Shown: positions 16,799 through 25,318, counted from the first letter of the stretch. The stretch is DNA of 64,000 bases from Hoeflea_A sp965216535 (GCA_965216535.1 OZ244175.1:3906001-3970000); one strand, 5' to 3'. A program made the numbers and translations. The notes: generated by a model from the sequence alone, not told the origin.

Positions 16799-16883
16799 GC
16801 GGGTGTGGCGGAATTGGCAGACGCACCAGATTTAGGATCTGGCGCCGCAAGGCGTGGGGGTTCAAGTCCCTCCACCCGCACCA
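16799..16883 (+). tRNA. tRNA-Leu (anticodon TAG), CCA encoded
   Basis: Acceptor stem GCGGGTG pairs with CACCCGC and is followed by ACCA. The anticodon arm is CCAGA-TTTAGGA-TCTGG, giving anticodon TAG. There is a class II variable arm (GCCGCAAGGC) and a T arm GGGGGTTCAAGTCCCTC. All parts are complete. The phage integrase gene starts 143 bp downstream, so the 3' half is probably the integration site. Confidence 0.97.
16856..16883 (+). other. candidate attL core (tRNA 3' half)
   Basis: Temperate phages with tyrosine integrases usually recombine within the T arm and 3' end of a tRNA gene and restore it. The integrase is the first gene after this tRNA. The matching direct repeat (attR) must lie beyond 64000, so the core sequence cannot be defined here. 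Confidence 0.5.
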
Positions 16884-17025
16884 AGGATTTTCCGGCAATC
16901 TCTTGTAATTGCTTTGAAATTTTATCCCAAGGTCCGCTGGTGTTGTTGGGCCGGGAGAATTTGTGATACACAATGTGATACTATCTGAGATATTTTTACC
17001 GCACCATACTAGGCAGTAATCACGA

Positions 17026-18378
17026 GTGAAGCCCCCCAAATCTGGCTCAAAACGCACCGCGAAATCACTGGATCCGGATCGTTATCTGCTGAATCGTGAG
17101 GGCTGGTGGCACTATCAGCGACGCGTTCCGAAGCGTGCTGGCCCCTTTGACCACAGAAAAATTGTTCGTCGTGGTCTGGACACAGCCTCGTTGGAAATCG
17201 CCAGAGCGCGCAGAGACCTTATGGAGCGAGCCGACGATCTTTATTGGTCAGGGCTTGCAGCGGGCGATGATGTAGAACAGCAGCGCCTACTGTACGAATC
17301 AGCGGTCCAACGTGCCCGAGTGCTGGGTTTCGTCTACATGACGACCGACAAGATGGCGACGGACGTCCCAACCAAGGAATTGATTGAGCGGATCGAGAAG
17401 GCAAAGGCAGCCGGCGACCGCGATGCTGAGGCTATATACGGCGCCGTCGATGAGCCGCGGGAAACGGTCTCACAGGCCATGGACCTCTATCTCGACAAGA
17501 TTGCAGCTGAGGAAGTTCGTGGCCATTCGCCAAAACAGGTTCGATCCTGGCGTAAGATCAAAATGCGGGCCTGCAACAACTTCATTGCCATCAATGGTGA
17601 TCCGCCTTTGATGGACGTCACCAGGTCCCAGGCTCAAGCCTTCTGGCAATATTGGTCCGATCGCTTGGCTTCAGGGGAGGTTAAGCCGAACACGGCCAAC
17701 CGTGACGTAGGAAACATGCGGAAGCTGTTTCGCGAATACGCCCGGTGGATGAACGCCGACGTCCCGAACCCGTTCGACAAGCTATCCTTCAAGGATCGCA
17801 AGATCGATCAGACCGACGTTCCGCCGTTCAGCGTCGAATGGATTCGCGATCGAATTCTCGCGCCGGGGGCTCTCGCATCGCTCAATCCCCAAGCTCGACG
17901 GATTCTGCTGATCATGATCGAGACCGGTTGCCGGCCGTCTGAACTGTGCAACCTGCAGCCCGGCGCTGTCCACCTGGACGCACCCATTCCTTATCTGTCG
18001 ATCGAGTACCGGCAGGACCGTTCGCTGAAAACCGCATCCAGCATCCGGAAGATACCGCTCGTCGGAGTTGCCCTGGCCGCCATGAAGCACCATCCGGATG
18101 GCTTTCCACGGTACCTCGACCGAGAGGACAACTTCTCACAGGTTGCGTTGAAGCATTTTCGCCGGCGTAATTTGTTTGAGAGCGATGACCACGTGATCTA
18201 TTCGATCCGCCATTCCTTTGAAAAACGGATGCTGGAAGCTGGGTTGACGGACGATTTTCGGCGGCTGATCATGGGGCATACGATCGACCGGCCGGACTAC
18301 GGGGATGGTGGATCGTTGGAGTGGCGCCAGGAACAATTGCTGAAGATAGAGCTGCCGTTTGACGAAGCGATCGTGTGA
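17026..18378 (+). CDS. tyrosine-family phage integrase
   Basis: 450 residues from a GTG. The C-terminal catalytic domain has R303 (ETGCRPSEL), R395 in YSIRHSFEKRM, H418 in IMGHT and the nucleophile Tyr425 in RPDYGDGG; the histidine of the HxxR box is a tyrosine (Y392), a tolerated change. The N-terminal part has an arm-type binding region and a SAM-like core-binding domain (about 145-245). It should integrate the phage at the adjacent tRNA-Leu. It is convergent with the leftward operon, whose last gene ends 3 bp from its stop. Confidence 0.93.
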   Translation: MKPPKSGSKRTAKSLDPDRYLLNREGWWHYQRRVPKRAGPFDHRKIVRRGLDTASLEIARARRDLMERADDLYWSGLAAGDDVEQQRLLYESAVQRARVLGFVYMTTDKMATDVPTKELIERIEKAKAAGDRDAEAIYGAVDEPRETVSQAMDLYLDKIAAEEVRGHSPKQVRSWRKIKMRACNNFIAINGDPPLMDVTRSQAQAFWQYWSDRLASGEVKPNTANRDVGNMRKLFREYARWMNADVPNPFDKLSFKDRKIDQTDVPPFSVEWIRDRILAPGALASLNPQARRILLIMIETGCRPSELCNLQPGAVHLDAPIPYLSIEYRQDRSLKTASSIRKIPLVGVALAAMKHHPDGFPRYLDREDNFSQVALKHFRRRNLFESDDHVIYSIRHSFEKRMLEAGLTDDFRRLIMGHTIDRPDYGDGGSLEWRQEQLLKIELPFDEAIV

Positions 18379-18381
18379 TCT

Positions 18382-18594
18382 CTACGCGGAGGCTTCCTGG
18401 TGGTTCTTGTAGCGCTGGCGGGCTTGATCAAGACGCTGACGCAGGTTTGCCTGGCTGTTGAGCAATTCCTCTCGCTCTCTTTCAAGGCGGTCGAACCACG
18501 GAATTAGTTTAGACCCGAACGGTCGCTGCTCGATTTCGTCGGCCAGGTTGGCCAACGCTCGATCGAAATCAGCGATGGTCAGGTCTCGAGTCAA
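18382..18594 (-). CDS. small coiled-coil phage protein
   Basis: 70 residues, strongly helical and charged (FDRLEREREELLNSQANLRQ), likely a coiled coil. No known domain. It is the last gene of the leftward operon and overlaps the previous gene by 4 bp (start-stop coupling). It ends 3 bp from the integrase stop. Confidence 0.6.
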   Translation of the reverse strand: MTRDLTIADFDRALANLADEIEQRPFGSKLIPWFDRLEREREELLNSQANLRQRLDQARQRYKNHQEASA

Positions 18595-18905
18595 TCCGAA
18601 GCCTCTTCCATACCCATCTCGCGCAGGAAGTTTTCGAGGCCCTCCGGCTTATCCGGCTGATTGAAATACCACCTCATTTGCTCCCAAACACGGTGGGCTG
18701 CACGTTCCGTGTACGGCTGAGTAATCCCCCGACGTTCACCCTTGGCCAAGGCTCTTTTGAGCCCCCTGTGCCGCTTGCGAATGTCCTGAGGAATCAGACG
18801 AAAGCACTTGGCACAGATGATCTCCACACCCTCGCCGTATTTCTCCAGCGAAGCGGTTCGCTTACAGCGAGGGTTGATGCAGGGGATGCGGTCCGGTTTC
18901 GTCAT
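18591..18905 (-). CDS. small zinc-ribbon phage protein
   Basis: 104 residues from the ATG that overlaps the previous stop by 4 bp. A zinc-ribbon pattern, CINPRC at about 10-15 and CAKC at about 32-35, suggests metal and possibly nucleic-acid binding. The rest is basic then acidic. Function unknown. Confidence 0.62.
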   Translation of the reverse strand: MTKPDRIPCINPRCKRTASLEKYGEGVEIICAKCFRLIPQDIRKRHRGLKRALAKGERRGITQPYTERAAHRVWEQMRWYFNQPDKPEGLENFLREMGMEEASD

Positions 18906-19111
18906 CGGATCTTCTTCACCCGCCAAACGTTGGCTTCCAGCTTCGTCGTGGGATCAAGTGACCATCCGCAGCGCCAGAGGATCGCAGCACAGCGATGTTT
19001 TTCATTGGGTGTCACATGGAGCTTCCAGCGGATCCTCAGTCTGGCTAGTGGTTTGTCGGCCCGTTGTAGAGCAGCCCCGTGTTCGATCCATTCGATCTGC
19101 TTCGGTGTCAT
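18902..19111 (-). CDS. small basic phage protein
   Basis: 69 residues, begins MTPKQIEWIEHGAALQRAD and is rich in Arg and Trp. No domain recognised. Coupled to both neighbours by 4-bp overlaps, which supports that it is translated. Confidence 0.55.
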   Translation of the reverse strand: MTPKQIEWIEHGAALQRADKPLARLRIRWKLHVTPNEKHRCAAILWRCGWSLDPTTKLEANVWRVKKIR

Positions 19112-19338
19112 GCTGCCTCCCTGTGCTCCAGGTATCCCGTCACGGGGTTGATCTGGTTCACGAGCTGGGCTGCAAAGCGCTCCAGTGCGAGGTAGCGGCC
19201 CGTGATGAGCATGGACCCATCCCCCTCCCTGTCGATCTGCCAGCGTCGCCTGTTGGCCTCCTCGATTATGAACTGTTCAACTCGACGGCGCGGCACCTGA
19301 TGACCGCGCAGCACAAAGCGGATGGTTTTTTCCTGCAT
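19108..19338 (-). CDS. small phage protein
   Basis: 76 residues from the ATG that overlaps the upstream stop by one base (TGATG), start MQEKTIRFVLRGHQVPR. Mixed alpha/beta, no known domain. A longer frame with a 14-residue extension is less likely because of the coupling. Confidence 0.55.
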   Translation of the reverse strand: MQEKTIRFVLRGHQVPRRRVEQFIIEEANRRRWQIDREGDGSMLITGRYLALERFAAQLVNQINPVTGYLEHREAA

Positions 19339-19961
19339 CAGCCACGCTCCCCGTAGACTGCCTTGCAGACGGCCGCGCATTTATCGAGGTCGAGCCAATC
19401 GTCGGTGCGCACTCCGGTTTCCATGTCGATCCAGTAATCATTCGCGCGAATGGTCTTGATGCGATCGCGGACGTTGTCTGGAGTGATCCCGCCGGCGTAT
19501 CCGGTAAGGAAATGGTTGCAAGGAGCGGTTGGCCACTCCGCGGTAGTGCCCCGCCCACCGGATTCGTCGTGCAGATATTCAAAGAAGGCGTCGTTGGGAA
19601 AGTATGATCCCCGAACCTGGATGATTAGGCGACGGCGGATCAGCAAGCTGCGGTTGCTCAATGCCCCGAGGTCATAGCTGTGCGCCTTCATGTTGACTTG
19701 AATGCGCTGAAACCTGCCAAACTCCATGCAATCGTCGCCGCTCTGGAACTCCTCGGCGAACTTGCCGCAAAGATGTGCTGCGAAGACAACAGGCGTTTCC
19801 AGCGCCTCGCAGATCACGCCGGCGCTCGGATAGCGTGGTGTCTTCTTCGCTCCGAAGAGGATGCCCCATTCGATGGGATACCTCACGCTGAGCCATTCGA
19901 CCCGATCCAGATCGGTTAGAGCGTCGATGCCCGTGAAGGTGATGTGGGATGGCAATCTCAT
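19338..19961 (-). CDS. TrpF-like (phosphoribosylanthranilate isomerase-like) phage protein
   Basis: 207 residues. Several pieces recall the TrpF TIM barrel: a start strand ITFTGIDALTDLDRVEWLS, WGILFGAKKTPRYPS, the strand VVFAAHLCGKFAEEF, and the phosphate-site-like GYAGGITPDNV. Such proteins occur in phages under the isomerase name, but a role in tryptophan synthesis is unlikely without other trp genes. The gene overlaps the cytosine methyltransferase gene by 4 bp, so a joint role in base or nucleotide modification is conceivable (inference). Confidence 0.5.
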   Translation of the reverse strand: MRLPSHITFTGIDALTDLDRVEWLSVRYPIEWGILFGAKKTPRYPSAGVICEALETPVVFAAHLCGKFAEEFQSGDDCMEFGRFQRIQVNMKAHSYDLGALSNRSLLIRRRLIIQVRGSYFPNDAFFEYLHDESGGRGTTAEWPTAPCNHFLTGYAGGITPDNVRDRIKTIRANDYWIDMETGVRTDDWLDLDKCAAVCKAVYGERG

Positions 19962-21802
19962 GCGGCTTTCCTCTTCGGTTCAATCAGCCAGTTGGAGTTG
20001 GCCGCGACATGGGCGGCAACCAGGCCGGGCGGGACAGAGTTGCCGCAGCAGCTCACCTGGACCTGCTTGGTGATGGTCTTGCCGCGATACTTCGGGGTGA
20101 TGTTGTAAGACTCGGGGAAGCCCTGGCAGCGGAACAGCTCGCGTGGCGTCAGCATGCGCATGCCAATGTCCACGATCACGTAGTCGATGCCGTTGATCGT
20201 CACCATCACAAGAGCGAAGCGGTCGCGACTGGTGATGGAGTGCATCGGAGTGTCCAGCGCCGACGCGTTCTCACCGGTGCCGTAGTATTTGACCATGAAG
20301 GCCGACACCATGGCCGCGTGGGTGCCGCCGGCGCAGATAGTGGGCGCTGGTTCGGTCATGGCGCTGTCACGGCGGTCAGTGCCCTTCAACGACATCATGT
20401 GCGTTGAGATTACGGCCTGCTGAGTTCCGCGCTGGGTGATCGTTGAAAGCGGTTTGTCGGGGCTGTGCCCGACCATCCCGGTGTTGTGTTGCGCCATGAA
20501 GGTGGCAACCAGGGCAGCGTGTCCGCCTCCGCCGGCAGTGATGGTGCTGATCGGCTCGTTGACATCATGACCAATGCTCTTACCGAAATCGCGCTGGATG
20601 TGGTTGGCCTGCATCAGCGTCGGGGTAATCAGCTGGTTCTGATCCTTGGAGCTGGCGGTGATCGTATGATGTGGGGTCCTGACGTCGCGGGTGGTGCCGC
20701 CGTGCTGAGCGGCCGACAGGATCGGCGTGATGAGCGAGCCCGGGACGTTGCCGCCGGCGATGATGGTCTTGACCGGCTCGTCTACGGAATGGAGGCGCGG
20801 GTCGTGTCCTTCCTTCTCCTGGTAGCGTGGCAGCAGGTATGGCGTCACAAGCCCGTGCGCGTCTCTGGAGGCTGTGAGGGTCAGGAACGGATCGTTGATG
20901 TCCTGTCCGCGGAACCAGTCGCCACCGTGGTTGCAGGTTACGATAAATGGCGTCTGGGCGTTGATCACATATCGGTAGACGCCAGTGGCAATCCGTTTCA
21001 GGGTATTGTCGACCAGCGGCCGTTTTACGATCAGGCCATGTTTCTCCCGGATCTCCTCCCGGGTTTCGAAGATCGACGGGCATGGCAGCGACCAGTCGAT
21101 GCACTCGGCGGCCGTCCGGTAGGCGGGCAAGAGGCCTTTGATGACAGCCGGGGACTTCGGAGCGGCGTGGGTTGCCATGGGCCAGACGATGGGTTGCCCG
21201 TCGCAACGGGCGATCAGGATCAGCCTGCGACGAATCGTCGGGTCGCTGAAGTCGCAGGCTCGGCGAAGGCGCCACTCGACCCTGTAGCCGATGCGCCTCA
21301 GCTCTCGCAGCCACAGCCGAAAGGTCTCGCCCTTACGATCCGGGTCTGGAAACCAACGGCCCTTGCGCTTGATCAGTGGCCCCCAGTCGAGGAATTCCTC
21401 GACATTCTCCAGGAACATGACCTTCGGACGGGCCCGCTTTCCCCACAGAATGAAATTCCATGCGAGGTCCCGTATCTCCCGCTTGACCGGCTTGGAGCCC
21501 TTGGCCTTGCTGAAGTGCTTGCAGTCGGGTGACGACCACAGCAATCCAACACGCCGGCGGCCGATGATGACCATCGGGTCGATCTTGTTGATGTTGCTGT
21601 TGATGTGTTCGGTTTCGGGATGATTGGCGAGGTGCATCGCCAGCGCAGCGCCGTCGTGGTTGATGGCATAGTCAGGTGATCGGCCTGTTGCGCGCTTGAT
21701 CCCCAGGGACGCGCCGCCACCGCCGCAAAAGCAGTCGATGATCAAGTCCCTCTGGTCGACCTGGACCGACGTCTCCGGGAAATCAAAGGCCATATTGTTC
21801 AT
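19958..21802 (-). CDS. phage C5-cytosine DNA methyltransferase, DC-motif variant
   Basis: 614 residues from an ATG that overlaps the upstream stop by 4 bp. SAM motif I is DCFCGGGGASLG (about 23-34), ENV motif FLENVEEF (about 130-137), QxRxR-type motif TIRRRLILIA, and C-terminal motif LFRCQGFPESY. The catalytic PCQ motif is changed to PDCKHFSKAKG: the cysteine is kept but the preceding proline is aspartate. The middle has several repeats of the form P-x-x-TITAGGxHAALV, likely the target-recognition region. It probably methylates phage or host DNA against restriction. Confidence 0.9.
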   Translation of the reverse strand: MNNMAFDFPETSVQVDQRDLIIDCFCGGGGASLGIKRATGRSPDYAINHDGAALAMHLANHPETEHINSNINKIDPMVIIGRRRVGLLWSSPDCKHFSKAKGSKPVKREIRDLAWNFILWGKRARPKVMFLENVEEFLDWGPLIKRKGRWFPDPDRKGETFRLWLRELRRIGYRVEWRLRRACDFSDPTIRRRLILIARCDGQPIVWPMATHAAPKSPAVIKGLLPAYRTAAECIDWSLPCPSIFETREEIREKHGLIVKRPLVDNTLKRIATGVYRYVINAQTPFIVTCNHGGDWFRGQDINDPFLTLTASRDAHGLVTPYLLPRYQEKEGHDPRLHSVDEPVKTIIAGGNVPGSLITPILSAAQHGGTTRDVRTPHHTITASSKDQNQLITPTLMQANHIQRDFGKSIGHDVNEPISTITAGGGGHAALVATFMAQHNTGMVGHSPDKPLSTITQRGTQQAVISTHMMSLKGTDRRDSAMTEPAPTICAGGTHAAMVSAFMVKYYGTGENASALDTPMHSITSRDRFALVMVTINGIDYVIVDIGMRMLTPRELFRCQGFPESYNITPKYRGKTITKQVQVSCCGNSVPPGLVAAHVAANSNWLIEPKRKAA

Positions 21803-22179
21803 GCGTGGTCGATCTCCAGTTCCGGGTTGGCGATTTTCATGAGGACGTCGGTATGACAGCGCTGATCGAGGCGGCACCAACAGGCTAGGTTGTGGCCTTT
21901 CAGCGCTTCGCGGATCTCCTCGATTGTGGGGCGGGGGAACAGCGTCGCCTCGTCGAGAAGTCCAGCGAGCCAATCCTTGTGAAGATGAACGGCCTTAACC
22001 CGGGCCGAGGCTTCATCGGTCCCTTCGAAGATTTTCATGCAGTGCTGGATCGAGAAGGGATTGCTCCATTTCGTCGGCCGTGCGCAGTTGATCGCGTGCA
22101 AGCCATTCTGGGACAGGCTGTGTCGCTGCAGGTTGAAGCCGCGCCTTCGGGAGAGCTGGAGACGAACGGGCCGGATCAT
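21799..22179 (-). CDS. DUF4326 domain protein
   Basis: 126 residues starting MIRPVRLQLSRRRGFNLQ. The C-terminal signature LKGHNLACWCRLDQRCHTDV is the DUF4326 hallmark (CWC...CH), a small Cys/His-rich domain common in phages of unknown role. Coupled by 4-bp overlaps to both neighbours. Confidence 0.82.
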   Translation of the reverse strand: MIRPVRLQLSRRRGFNLQRHSLSQNGLHAINCARPTKWSNPFSIQHCMKIFEGTDEASARVKAVHLHKDWLAGLLDEATLFPRPTIEEIREALKGHNLACWCRLDQRCHTDVLMKIANPELEIDHA

Positions 22180-22541
22180 GGGCGGATCTCCCATAGCAGC
22201 CAGATCGGGGTGACGATCAGCGCATCATTCGTACGCGAAGCTGCCACGCTCCAACCGCGTCTTTTGTTCCCGGTGAAGTTCGGCTCCAAGCCGGCGTAGA
22301 GATCGGGCGATTTGAGCCAGGTCTTCGCTATCTGAAAACAAGCTTCACCAGGTACTGGGAAAGGAAGGCGTACATCGGCCGCGTAGCCTTTGCCGAAGGG
22401 GTGAGCGTGGAAGACCAAAGTGCGGGGCCCAAGGACACTGAACCCGTCAAAGGACGTACACCATGCCTGCTCGAAAATCTGGCGAAGACGTTCGAGTTTC
22501 CAGCCGATTTCTTCGGCCAAAGGGCGGTTTGTGTGGATCAT
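22176..22541 (-). CDS. hypothetical phage protein
   Basis: 121 residues, alpha/beta, Trp-rich at the C-terminus. No domain recognised. Overlaps both neighbouring genes by 4 bp within the leftward operon. Confidence 0.58.
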   Translation of the reverse strand: MIHTNRPLAEEIGWKLERLRQIFEQAWCTSFDGFSVLGPRTLVFHAHPFGKGYAADVRLPFPVPGEACFQIAKTWLKSPDLYAGLEPNFTGNKRRGWSVAASRTNDALIVTPIWLLWEIRP

Positions 22542-23419
22542 GCCGCTTCCCTCAGGAGGACGGGGTATTCCTGAACCTGCAGATCAGCCGGGAACGACTC
22601 TTTGTGGGTCCACACCTGGCCTGGCTTGTTCGGTGACTGGATCTGCTTCATGAAAAAGCGGGTGTCAGTCCCGCGGCACCATTCGAGGGTTGATCGATAC
22701 CAGGTGTGATCCTCAGGGCGAGCGCGTGGGCCGCTCTCGCCGCCGGCGACAAGCCAGCGTAGGAACTCCCAGCCTGACCAGTCGACCGGACCCAGCGCGG
22801 GTTCATAGGAGACCCAGGTAAGCCAGCCGGCCTCAGCGAGCCGACGCATGGGCTCTCGGCGCTCGTCGGCTCGCTTCTGGTCTTCAACGGAACAGCCGAG
22901 CCAGATATTGCGCAACGGCAAGTTACGAGGCTCGAGAACCCACGGATGGTCCTGTAACTCAAGGAGGTTGGCGAGCTCGTCCGCGGCTTCCGACCAGGGA
23001 TCACCGTTCCGCCGTGCTTCAAGATACCCGACGATCTCCAACGGCCGTTTGGTCAGGATTTGATAGATGTGCCGTGGTGTCCATGCGGCAGTCTGGAACA
23101 CTCGATCGACAACGTACTCTGGCACGTTTGGGTGACCCAAGTCGCTGGTCGAATTTGCGAAGATCATCGCCGGCTTTCGCCAGGTGAAAGGCTTGCGCCA
23201 AACCGCATCACCCGCAATGCCGATCTTTCCCGTCCAGACGTAGCCGGCTTTCGTCTTCTCGACGGTGCCGTGGTATTGCGGGGTTGCTGGGTTTGCCGAT
23301 AGGCGAGGGGCAGCTCGCCGCATCGCGTAGCAATTGGTGCAGCCCGGAGAAACCACATCGCACCCGGCAATAGGGTTCCAGGTATGCGTGGCCCAGCCGA
23401 TTTTGGTGTTGTCAGCCAT
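22538..23419 (-). CDS. DUF5131 (phage Gp37/Gp68 family) protein
   Basis: 293 residues. The N-terminus IGWATHTWNPIAGCDVVSPG then CTNCYAMR is diagnostic for the Gp37/Gp68 family, with a cysteine cluster that may hold metal or an iron-sulfur cluster. Other conserved blocks are IFANSTSDLGH, YQILTKRP and WLVAGGESGP. The family is frequent in phages and mobile elements; the biochemical role is not established. It sits inside the DNA-modification end of the leftward operon. Confidence 0.88.
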   Translation of the reverse strand: MADNTKIGWATHTWNPIAGCDVVSPGCTNCYAMRRAAPRLSANPATPQYHGTVEKTKAGYVWTGKIGIAGDAVWRKPFTWRKPAMIFANSTSDLGHPNVPEYVVDRVFQTAAWTPRHIYQILTKRPLEIVGYLEARRNGDPWSEAADELANLLELQDHPWVLEPRNLPLRNIWLGCSVEDQKRADERREPMRRLAEAGWLTWVSYEPALGPVDWSGWEFLRWLVAGGESGPRARPEDHTWYRSTLEWCRGTDTRFFMKQIQSPNKPGQVWTHKESFPADLQVQEYPVLLREAA

Positions 23420-23690
23420 CGGTCGAATTCTCGAGAAGGGCGATCAGGTCCCGCAGCTTCGTTTGCCGGATCTGCGGGACAGAGAGTCCTGTCGCCTCGG
23501 AAACCTGCACGAGGACCTCTGGGCTGTTGACCTCCTCCAACAGGAGGGTGTTCTGCAGTCGCTTCGTGAAGGCCTTAGCAACTTCGTCAATCTGTTTGTC
23601 GCGCTTGAAGCCTTCGCGCCGAGCCCAATTGAAAACCTCAAATGCGTCCTCAGCGAATTGGCGTAGGAGATCCCTTTCGACATTGGTCAT
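23412..23690 (-). CDS. small acidic helical phage protein
   Basis: 92 residues from the ATG that shares one base with the upstream stop. Helical, with a C-terminal half resembling a short HTH or helical hairpin (VSEATGLSVPQIRQTKLRDL). Overlaps the DUF5131 gene by 8 bp. Confidence 0.55.
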   Translation of the reverse strand: MTNVERDLLRQFAEDAFEVFNWARREGFKRDKQIDEVAKAFTKRLQNTLLLEEVNSPEVLVQVSEATGLSVPQIRQTKLRDLIALLENSTDG

Positions 23691-23920
23691 CACAGGCTCC
23701 TCTCTTCTTGGAGGGCCTCGTCAATTTGTGCCTTCAGGTCTTTGATGTTGGTGACGATCTCATCGCAGGACACGACAATGCTGTTGTCGACGTCGCCATA
23801 GGTGTAGGCGATCTCCTCCAGAGCGTGATTGATCCGCTCGAGTCTACGCACAGAGAAAGTGTGGGCCCGCTTGGGCGTCCAGTTATTGAGTGTCGCGTGA
23901 GTTCTGGCTCGTCGGGGCAT
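23690..23920 (-). CDS. small phage protein
   Basis: 76 residues starting MPRRARTHATLNNWTPKRAH. Basic N-terminus and acidic helical C-terminus. Start fixed by a TGATG overlap with the preceding gene. No domain recognised. Confidence 0.52.
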   Translation of the reverse strand: MPRRARTHATLNNWTPKRAHTFSVRRLERINHALEEIAYTYGDVDNSIVVSCDEIVTNIKDLKAQIDEALQEERSL

Positions 23921-24336
23921 CAGTCGATGTCCTTCTTGTCGGGTACGTTGGGGGATGGTTGATCGGAACCGGGATGCACCCAGTCGGTCCGCAAGGCGAA
24001 ACCTTCCCGGACGTATCGCTCCAGAGCGGCGGGAAGACTCTTTTGAACCGACTCCACCAGGCGGGCTTGATCCTCGATCGGTGCGGCGCTGATTGCGTAT
24101 GTCGCCAGTCGGATCGCAAGCTCTCCGCAAAAGCTCAGGTCGAAGGGAGTACTTTCGTCGATCACGACTTCCATCGCGATCCGCAATACGTTTTGGGCGA
24201 CGATTACGTTTGGAGGTGCGACGGGCTCGTTTGGAGGGGCGTTGGCGTATGTTTCCCGCAGCTTCTCCCGCAACTCAGCGTCGAGCCTTCGGTGAAGACG
24301 GCGGATACGGTTGCGGTCCTGATTTGTGACGGGCAT
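23920..24336 (-). CDS. hypothetical phage protein
   Basis: 138 residues from MPVTNQDRNRIRRLHRRLD, mostly helical, ending in a Pro/Asp-rich tail. No known domain. Start shares one base with the upstream stop (TGATG). Confidence 0.52.
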   Translation of the reverse strand: MPVTNQDRNRIRRLHRRLDAELREKLRETYANAPPNEPVAPPNVIVAQNVLRIAMEVVIDESTPFDLSFCGELAIRLATYAISAAPIEDQARLVESVQKSLPAALERYVREGFALRTDWVHPGSDQPSPNVPDKKDID

Positions 24337-24719
24337 CAGTTCGCTCCCTCGTCTGTCATGTACGGGATGACCGCCATCGGTAGGATTATGCCGAGCCGAT
24401 CGTCGGATACGCTGCACGAGCCGTCAGACGCCCACAGCGCTGAAATGACGGTGCCGTCGGGGCGGGCTGCTTCGCCGCGCCACCGGCCACTGGCGAGCTG
24501 AAACGTCAGCCTGACAACGCTGTGGTCTTTCGTCAGGTAGGTCGTGACGTGATCCAGTCCGTAGAGCTTGGCTGGTTCCACGGCCTTGGCGGTTTCGAGC
24601 CGCATCAAACGCCATAGAAGAGATTTGACGCGGCCGAGTTCCTTGCGGTCGGTCTCATCCAGACTGATGTCGATTTCGTTCGCGACGTAGTTCAGCGCCT
24701 CGTCGATCTCCTTGTCCAT
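24336..24719 (-). CDS. hypothetical phage protein
   Basis: 127 residues. N-terminal helices (MDKEIDEALNYVANEIDISL) then a beta-rich half (VVRLTFQLASGRWRGEA). No known domain. Coupled by one-base stop/start overlaps on both sides. Confidence 0.52.
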   Translation of the reverse strand: MDKEIDEALNYVANEIDISLDETDRKELGRVKSLLWRLMRLETAKAVEPAKLYGLDHVTTYLTKDHSVVRLTFQLASGRWRGEAARPDGTVISALWASDGSCSVSDDRLGIILPMAVIPYMTDEGAN

Positions 24720-25318
24720 CAGTTGGCACTCCCGATCTCGCGCAGCGCCTCTTCCTTGGCGACGTTCAACTCGGCCATCATGCCGGTCGAGCCGGTCGGA
24801 CTGTCTGGATGTCGCGTTTTGGAGAGCTTTCGGTATTGCCGTTCAATCTGGTCCGGCGTCACCTGCGCGTTGTTGTCGAAGCCGAGAACAAACCGCCACC
24901 TGCTACTGGGGCCGCCACCGTGTGGGGCCGGAAGTGCCTGAAATCCGGTGAACGTCGCCCGCACGATATTGATGCCGCCGTGGCGCATCTCGGTGCGACG
25001 GGCCTCAATGATGTGGTGGATGGCTTGGAGGTTGTCCGAGACCTTCTGGTACCGATCGACGGCAAAGCAGACTTGGCGCCCATCCCAGACGAACCAAACG
25101 GCTACGCCGGCATCCTTCGGGTTTTCTTCGCCCAGTGTGACGTTACTGGAAATGATGACGTTCTGCAGCTTGCGTCCGGTGTCGACCGAAAACCTGCGCA
25201 GCGAATCCCGAACGTTAGTCAACGCGGCTTTGAGCGATGCCTTGAACCGTGACGATCCCGGATTGCTTGTGCGCGGCATGTTGTCAGGCCACGTCAGCGG
25301 GTATTCTACCGGTTCCAT
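24719..25318 (-). CDS. phage protein with C-terminal J-domain-like segment
   Basis: 199 residues from MEPVEYPLTWPDNMPR. The first 140 residues are an unfamiliar alpha/beta domain. The last 50 residues, QIERQYRKLSKTRHPDSP then AELNVAKEEALREIG, match the J domain with its HPD tripeptide, which stimulates the ATPase of DnaK. A J protein could recruit the host Hsp70 to phage replication or assembly complexes. It sits in the recombination operon and overlaps the upstream HNH-like gene by 13 bp. Confidence 0.72.
   Translation of the reverse strand: MEPVEYPLTWPDNMPRTSNPGSSRFKASLKAALTNVRDSLRRFSVDTGRKLQNVIISSNVTLGEENPKDAGVAVWFVWDGRQVCFAVDRYQKVSDNLQAIHHIIEARRTEMRHGGINIVRATFTGFQALPAPHGGGPSSRWRFVLGFDNNAQVTPDQIERQYRKLSKTRHPDSPTGSTGMMAELNVAKEEALREIGSAN

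Noticed and set aside
20465..21532. 355-codon plus-strand frame
   Set aside because: Lies inside the cytosine methyltransferase gene on the other strand; unnatural composition.
19338..21802. queuosine or 7-deazaguanine DNA modification genes near the methyltransferase
   Set aside because: No FolE, QueC/D/E or DpdA-like signatures; only a TrpF-like fold is present.
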